Positions 59,301-64,000 of a DNA stretch of 64,000 nucleotides are shown in pieces. A program made the translations under genes and the position numbers. Source of the DNA: Heterodera schachtii (taxonomy: Eukaryota; Nematoda; Chromadorea; Rhabditida; Heteroderidae); assembly GCA_023374025.1 (NCBI GenBank), contig SIJG01000003.1, positions 3,613,154 to 3,677,153 of the forward strand. The letters are read 5' to 3'. The notes under the pieces are model-generated. The model saw only the letters and a program-made list of their open reading frames with translations, did not search any database and had not been told where the DNA came from. Every line of letters starts with the position of its first letter. The stretch's first letter is position 1.

Positions 59301-62300
59301 CCAATTTAAAAAGGATCTCTCATCGCAATTCGTTTCCCATTCGCTGCCCTGGCCATCCAATGGGTTTTTCTCTCTCTAATTTTCTCTATTTCCTATTGTT
59401 TTTTCCATTTCTTTTTTTCTCTCTTCCCCGTGCTCTTTCGTCGTTTCTCTCTTTCGTCGTTTCTCTCTTTTCCGAGTGCCTCTGCCTTTCCACAATTCTT
59501 TCTTTCTTTCTGCACTGTTGTGTAATATTAATATATGTAAAATAACCTCAGCAGAGTCCCTCCCGCCCTCTTTTAGGGTCTGATCTGATGCTGATCAAAA
59601 TTCACTTTTTGTTAGTTAATTTTGCATTCTTTTTCCTCAGTTGGGGTGGCGGATGATTTTGATTTTGCTGCTGATCAAAGGGTGTTTTGTCGTGTGTCTG
59701 TATTGATATGGTATGATTTTTGATTTGCTGTTTTCACTCCCATCTCTTCAGCACCCGAGCGGTGCTCCCCCAATATAAATAATACATCAAAATTTTCAAT
59801 TTATTTTACACTCTTTTCTCTCTTTCCCTCTCATAAACTCGTCGGCATCGTGCTCTCTCTCTCTGTCTCTCTCACTCTCTCCCCCCAATTTTTCATTTTT
59901 TTCTCATTCCAACGTTACTCATTTCTCCCAACATTTACCACTCTCTGCCCACCCGTCGCTCTTTTTCTTTTCCTCCTTTCTTTTGCTTTTCTGTTTCTTT
60001 TCCCATTCCCCTTAACATTGACACTCTTCGCCCCCTCTCTTCCGTCTTCTCCTCTTTTTCGCGTGTGTATTCACAGTTTACTCTCCTCCAACAACCCTCT
60101 ACACATAATCCATGGTGCATTCTGTGCCGCTCCCCCTTCTCAATATTCGATGGTGCTGTTATGCCTTCCTACCAACACGCATTACCCCTTTAGAAAAGAC
60201 AATTAAAAACCCATTATTCAATGTTTAATCGATTTAAATAGAAAAAAAACAAGCGGCTAATGTCTTAAATAAAAAAATGCTGTTTTTATATAGGTACTTT
60301 GACGAAATGTCAAACGGATATTATTACCAACACTCGGGATCGCAAGGGTGGAAAAAGACGGGCTCGGACCAACAACAACAACAACCACAGCAGCAGCAGC
60401 AGCAACAACAACAGCCGAGGGAATACTGGTAAGGGCAGAGGGAGACGGGGACATGGCACGGCATTTTAAGGGGGGGGGGGTGAAATTTGAAACACGGCAT
60501 TTTAGAGGCGACGACTTGGTCATTGGGCCCCAGACCGATTTTTGGAGGTGTAAAATTTCGAAATTATTTTGTTTAGTTTCAAAACAGCTACAACAAAATC
60601 CTCGGAAAACCAGTTTTTGAAGTTTTTGGTCGTAACTTTTTTGAAACATAATGAATTTTTTCGGAATTGGAACGCAAATAGAGAACACTTATGGCTATTG
60701 GATGATATTTAAATCATTTGGTTCGGTCAATTAGGAAAGGAATTCGATCCCAAAAACCGGGCTAAAGTTTGCCTGGTTTGTTCACTGATAAAAATGATTC
60801 ATTCAAGTTCATTTATTTATTATTCATTTTTGGTGGATGGCTGGTATTTTGGTTTTTATCCCCCATTTTAAAAGTGTCATTGACTTTTCCTCTCACATTT
60901 TGCAGCGCTGGGCCACGGATGATGCGCGTGCCTTATTTGTCGGGCGGTGGCGGCGGAGGCATTGGCGGACCGAGACGTTCAACAGGCGGAGGCACAGATT
61001 ATTGGCACAAAAAAGGCGGCGGTAGTCAATCGGGCGGAGGACGCGACGACGACAGGGACAGACGCCCGGCCCGGGCGGCAGCAGTTATTACCACCAACAG
61101 AGAAACAGTGACCGATGGAAGCGGAATCAGCACCCAAACGCACCGCCGCCGCTGAGTGTTGCACAACGACGGGCCCGGGGTCCGTTGCCCGATTGGGACG
61201 AGGTGACTGGGACTTAGTCCGTTCATCAATCAATTCATTATGTATCGGAACACCTCATGTCAGGTGCAAGAAGTCGCGGAAGACAGCTTCGACTACATGG
61301 AAATAATGGAGAGCCAATATTCGTAAGAATGCATGTGTCATTGGGCAATGGTAGCGAATCGGTCCCTCCCTCATTCATTTTTTTGGCTAATCACATTCCG
61401 TAGGTTTTGAGGATGCTGTTCACGAATCTGAACTCGGACTTGCCCAATTCCGACCCCGGATCCGAACTCGAACAAAAAGTTGAAACTTTTTTTTTCCAAA
61501 ATATGCGTTAAAATAAATCAAATTCAGTTGCGCATTTTTCAATTAACAATTTAAGCACTGATTTGTTGTAAAGCTTTTAACCCATGGAAAAGCATCTTTA
61601 GAAAAAAAATCGATTTCTGTTCGGGTTCGGAATCGGGCAAATCGCAGTGCTGATTTGTAATCAGCTCCTTCTAGAACTGTTTTTGAGCCTAAAAAAAGTA
61701 AAAATTAGGGACCCAATTCTTTACCATTGTCTGTCATTTAAATTAATCCTAAAAAATGCCATCAAATTCAGTCAGTACTACGCCCTTTCCGCCGTTCCTC
61801 CCTTTGACCCGTCGCTGGGCGTCATTGCTTCAGCCGCCGCACATCCCTCGGCGGCACCCATCGTTCCGTCTGTTGCCGTCACCGCTGCGCATGCTGCCAA
61901 CGTGGTCAGCGCGTCGGCCGTTCCGCCCGCCTCCCTCCTGTCCCCCACCGGTCTCATCTCCTTCCCGCTGTCTGCTCCCACTGCGCTTTCCCCGGGCGCC
62001 GTCGTCGTGGCCACCACTGACCAATTTCCGCCAACTTCGGCCGCCGCTCAGTTCACTCCCGTCGTTCTGACCGCTCAATTTCCGTCCAATGCGTTGTTCG
62101 CCACGCGTCCGACGCCCAACGCCCCTTTCATCGACGAGCAGAAGCTGAAGGACTTAGTGCGCTCGCAAATGTTTGTGCATGCATCTAGCTAGCCCCAGGC
62201 CCGTAACCCAAAAATGGACTAGTGGAGTTTTTTTGAAAATCCAAATTCAAAATTGCTAAAACGGTCTGAACCGATGTATAAAAGCTCGAAATGGATAGGT

Positions 62301-64000
62301 AAAACACAATTAGGGGCGCACTTGCCCTTTTTCAAGCGGAAAAAGTGCCGGGAATGAAGTGTCCAAAGCCAACCGGAACCTCCCTCTTCGCATGCTCCTT
62401 TTTTGCGGAGTTTATATTTACAGTTGAAAATCCTACAAAAAAAGCTAAAATACTGAAGACTTTTATCTGTTAGGGGGGAATTACTTTTGCATAGAAAAAC
62501 ATTTAAACTTATGACCATTGCTTGCATGTCGTAATTGATCAATTAAAAAAATATTTATAGGCTTTTATTCGATTATATAATTGGTCGGTTGAGTCCCAAC
62601 TTGGTTTGGACAATTCAGTCACGACATTTTTCAGCCTGAATAAGGGCAAGCGCGCCCCCAATGCTATTTTTTCTATCCATTTCTAGCCTTTATACACCGA
62701 TTCAAATAATTTGCTAATCAAAATTTACCATGTTTTAACCCACATTGGTTACGGGCCTGAACCCAGCGCATTGTTGATCCATGCACATTAAAATGTTCTT
62801 TCCAGTGAGTACTACTTCTCCGCTGACAACCTCCAGAAGGACTTCTTCCTGCGCCGGAAAATGGACATCGACGGCTTTTTGCCGCTCGGTTTGGTTGCCA
62901 GCTTCCCGCGCGTTCGTTCACTGACGCTCGACCAGAATTTCATTGTCTCCAGTTTGTGTGACAGTGACAAAGTTGAGCTGAACGAGGACAACCAAAAGGT
63001 ACAGACAATTGACAGGGTTTTATCTGAAGAGGAGTTGGAGGGGGGGGGGGGGGCGGGGACGATGGTGAAAAACTTTTGGGTTGAATTTGATCGGGGACGG
63101 AACAAAATCTCGTCATCAGAATCTCGCCGTCCGAAATCGTAGACACAAAATCACGCCGCCGAATTTTAGAAAATTTTCAGGAAAACAATCTTAGAAAAAA
63201 TGTTTATAAAAAATTTCAATTCAACATAAAAATTCTGGAAAATTTTTCATCGCTTTTGTAATTTTGATGAATTACTAACAATAAGTTTTTTAGAAAAATC
63301 GCTGAAAATTTTTCAAGATTTTATTTCTTGAAATTTCTATTTGTAAATTAAAAAAAAATTTCGGAGGAGATTTTATATCAACTATATTTTGGGGTGCACT
63401 TATATGATCAACGACTTATTTAACTTGTTTTGAAGGTTCGACCCCGCATAAATCCGCAGCAATGGCCTCTCTTGGAGTCGGCGACGCACACCGAAGCGGA
63501 AAACTCTCCGACGACGGCGGCGAGCAGTGCAGCGGCGGTGGAAATTGCTGCTGCTGACAACGAGGAAATCGTAGAACAAAAAGAAGACCACCATGACAAA
63601 GAAGAGGAAGAAGCAGTGAATGGGGCGGAAGAGGAAAAAGAATTGGAACGACCGCAACAGCCAACGGAGGAACAACCGGAAAAACAGCGCCGGCAGCAAG
63701 AAACGCAGCCAAATTCGGCGTTGTCGGAAGAAGCGGAGGATAAAACCACAACAACAACAACAATGGCACGCGCATCAGAAGCAGCAGAAGAGGAACAGCA
63801 GAGATGCCAAAACGCGACGGCGACGGTGCTGGCTGTCGAGGAGGAGGCCACGGAAGTGCCAAAACAGCAGCAACAGCAAACACTGCTGGACCAGAAGAAG
63901 GGCAAGGGGGAGGACCAAGAAGAGGGGTGGAAGGAGGTGCGCACCAAGCGCAACAAACGCGGCGGCAACAACCGCAACTTCGCCAACTCGAGGCAGTCGA
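56330..64000 (+). CDS. larp-1: La-related protein 1 (LARP1), 5' part; continues past window
   Basis: Exons: 56330-56413, 57029-57159, 60294-60428, 60906-61202, 61264-61322, 61772-62170, 62806-62998, 63436-beyond 64000. LARP1 binds RNA, notably 5'-TOP mRNAs, and links translation and mRNA stability to TOR signalling in the cytoplasm. An early [11 protein letters not shown] segment resembles the conserved W-P-L-like N-terminal motif of the family. Exon 4 is Gly/Arg-rich (RGG-like) and ends PLPDWDE, then exon 5 reads [14 protein letters not shown]. The La motif spans about residues 357-441 with [39 protein letters not shown] and [11 protein letters not shown]. The last exon is an acidic linker ending in [12 protein letters not shown]. 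The C-terminal DM15 repeats are expected outside the window. One frame change within exon 4 is unexplained (see 61023-61082). Confidence 0.9.
56471..56957. mobile_element. Foldback element in LARP1 intron 1
   Basis: The left arm (about 56522-56700) and right arm (about 56735-56930) are inverted copies: ACGCGTCC, TTTCTTGG, CATAACTTTTTT, ACATTCTTGGCATCAAAC and AGTCTCGG appear in order on one side and reversed on the other. CTGTTAGCCC.AGGGATAGGG lies outside both, at 56471 and 56929, in the same orientation. The fold is long and imperfect; no coding capacity was seen. Confidence 0.65.
57290..57765. mobile_element. Large imperfect hairpin in LARP1 intron 2
   Basis: Outer arms GGGGCCTATTTTCAATTTCC with GTCAT (57303-57327) and its inverted partner ATGACGGAAATTGAAATAGG (about 57728-57747) enclose inner arms around 57410-57475 and 57505-57572 (GTTATGGCC, TTAGCATG, AAATGT). 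It overlaps the 57583-57700 repeat, so the region is composite. Confidence 0.5.
57583..57700. repeat. Inverted copy of the 56836-56957 arm
   Basis: CACTACCCTATCCCTGGGGC, TTTTACAGCCA, TCCAGTTTACGC and CAGTTTCTTGGGCC follow in the reverse order and orientation of 56836-56957. The two copies face each other across LARP1 exon 2. Confidence 0.7.
57850..58255 (+). CDS. Possible alternative or degenerate LARP1 exon (partial duplicate of exon 3)
   Basis: This GC-rich segment lies in an AT-rich intron and is open in several frames. The frame ending [12 protein letters not shown] matches the end of the real exon 3 (QQPREYW) and has the same phase-2 donor position (ACTG/GTAGGG versus ACTG/GTAAGG). Intron sequence after the donor is also similar (GGGCAGAGGG). 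An AG at 57851-57852 would give the right phase but lacks a pyrimidine tract. It may be a duplicated, mutually exclusive exon or a decayed copy. The product would be Arg/Lys/Glu-rich. Confidence 0.35.
58326..58640. repeat. Tandem duplication, about 170-bp period, in LARP1 intron
   Basis: The copies at 58326-58470 and 58496-58640 are nearly identical: TTGCATTTTTTTCTAGG, AACTGGTCACGAATCCGAAC, TTCCTTAGGTAATTCTAAAA and GGACGGCACGGCATTTTGGG in the same order. A third partial copy of the end (CACGGCATTTTAGGGG, TATATTCTGTCCTCA) lies at about 58674-58713, and CACGGCATTTTA words recur at 60457 and 60494. Confidence 0.85.
58974..59188. mobile_element. Short inverted-repeat element, CAGGCCCG type
   Basis: The left end CAGGCCCGTCGTAACC faces the right end GGTTACGGGCTTG. 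Flanks (TGTGTTAC and GTATTTAC) are only partly alike, so the 8-bp target duplication is uncertain. The same ends occur at 62196-62759. hAT-like is inference. Confidence 0.5.
59820..60080. repeat. CT-rich tract in LARP1 intron 2
   Basis: Interrupted CT/CTTT repeats upstream of exon 3; similar tracts lie at 53290-53470 and 59350-59520. A long pyrimidine stretch can act as a splicing-enhancing tract, but here it is more than 200 bp from the acceptor. Confidence 0.6.
61411..61668. repeat. Foldback repeat, TCTGAACTCGGA family
   Basis: CACGAATCTGAACTCGGACT, then TTGCCCAATTCCGA and GAACTCGAACA, faces TGTTCGGGTTCGGAATCGGG and GCTGATTTGTAATCAGC. Related words occur at 14052-14140 and 55545-55850 (AATTTCGAATCCCGGACCCG, GAATTCGAACAAAAG). 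It is in the LARP1 intron 61323-61771. Confidence 0.6.
62142..63480 (+). CDS. larp-1: La motif region of LARP1
   Basis: The domain is split over three exons: KLKDLVRSQ at the end of 61772-62170, then [20 protein letters not shown] in 62806-62998, then [15 protein letters not shown] at 63436. The codon for Ile is split across the first junction (AT/T), and the second junction is phase 0. The conserved Gln, Tyr, Tyr, Asp and Phe residues that bind RNA 3' ends or caps in La-module proteins are all present. Confidence 0.9.
62196..62759. mobile_element. Inverted-repeat element in LARP1 intron before the La-motif exon
   Basis: The left end is CAGGCCCGTAACC and the right end GGTTACGGGCCTG, perfect 13-bp inverted repeats, 26 bases after the exon 6 donor. 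The interior has facing copies of AAGCTCGAAATGGATAG / CTATCCATTTCTAGCCTT and GGGGCGCACTTGCCC / GGGCAAGCGCGCCCCC, so it is itself foldback. No clear target duplication. Confidence 0.65.

Overview
The window is eukaryotic genomic DNA: AT-rich, with many introns, large intergenic spaces, long CT microsatellites and an unusually high density of small inverted-repeat transposons. Splice sites are GT-AG with TTTCAG/TTTTAG acceptors. With a compact La-related protein gene and a small secreted Cys-rich protein, this fits a nematode best, possibly a plant-parasitic (tylenchid) one. The clade is inference; no rRNA, tRNA or other marker gene was seen.

Three plus-strand genes can be modelled. (1) 25150-41806: a 23-exon gene whose splice phases close to one frame of 2020 codons, encoding a huge Gln/Ala/Asn/Gly/His-rich protein with a few ordered islands and basic NLS-like motifs near the C-terminus. 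I do not recognise it; a nuclear co-regulator is a guess. (2) 48938-51047: a six-exon gene for a secreted protein of about 210 aa, rich in Cys. (3) 56330 to beyond the right edge: LARP1, with an unmistakable La motif in the last two exons; its 3' end is outside the window.

Layout: 1-25149 is gene-poor and holds CT microsatellites, poly-C/poly-G runs and MITEs. 25150-41806 is gene 1, with a foldback transposon in one intron. 41807-48937 is intergenic and transposon-rich. 48938-51047 is gene 2. 51048-56329 is intergenic, with a three-level transposon nest and several giant hairpins. 56330-64000 is LARP1, whose introns carry hairpins, a tandem duplication and a partial exon copy.

The most interesting signal is a set of three, probably four, foldback elements (34479-34973, 44414-45155, 51889-52771 and probably 53464-53848). 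Their terminal inverted repeats are arrays of a short CpG-containing unit, and each is flanked by a 9-bp direct repeat (Mutator-like target duplication). The unit differs between elements, yet most contain CGTC or GCCGAAACGT. A second group, non-autonomous hAT-like elements starting TAGGG with 8-bp target duplications, is packed with repeats of an element-specific short motif (3731-4381, 15873-16208, 46361-46857, 51279-52787). Coordinates and phases were worked out by eye; no search or structure prediction was run.
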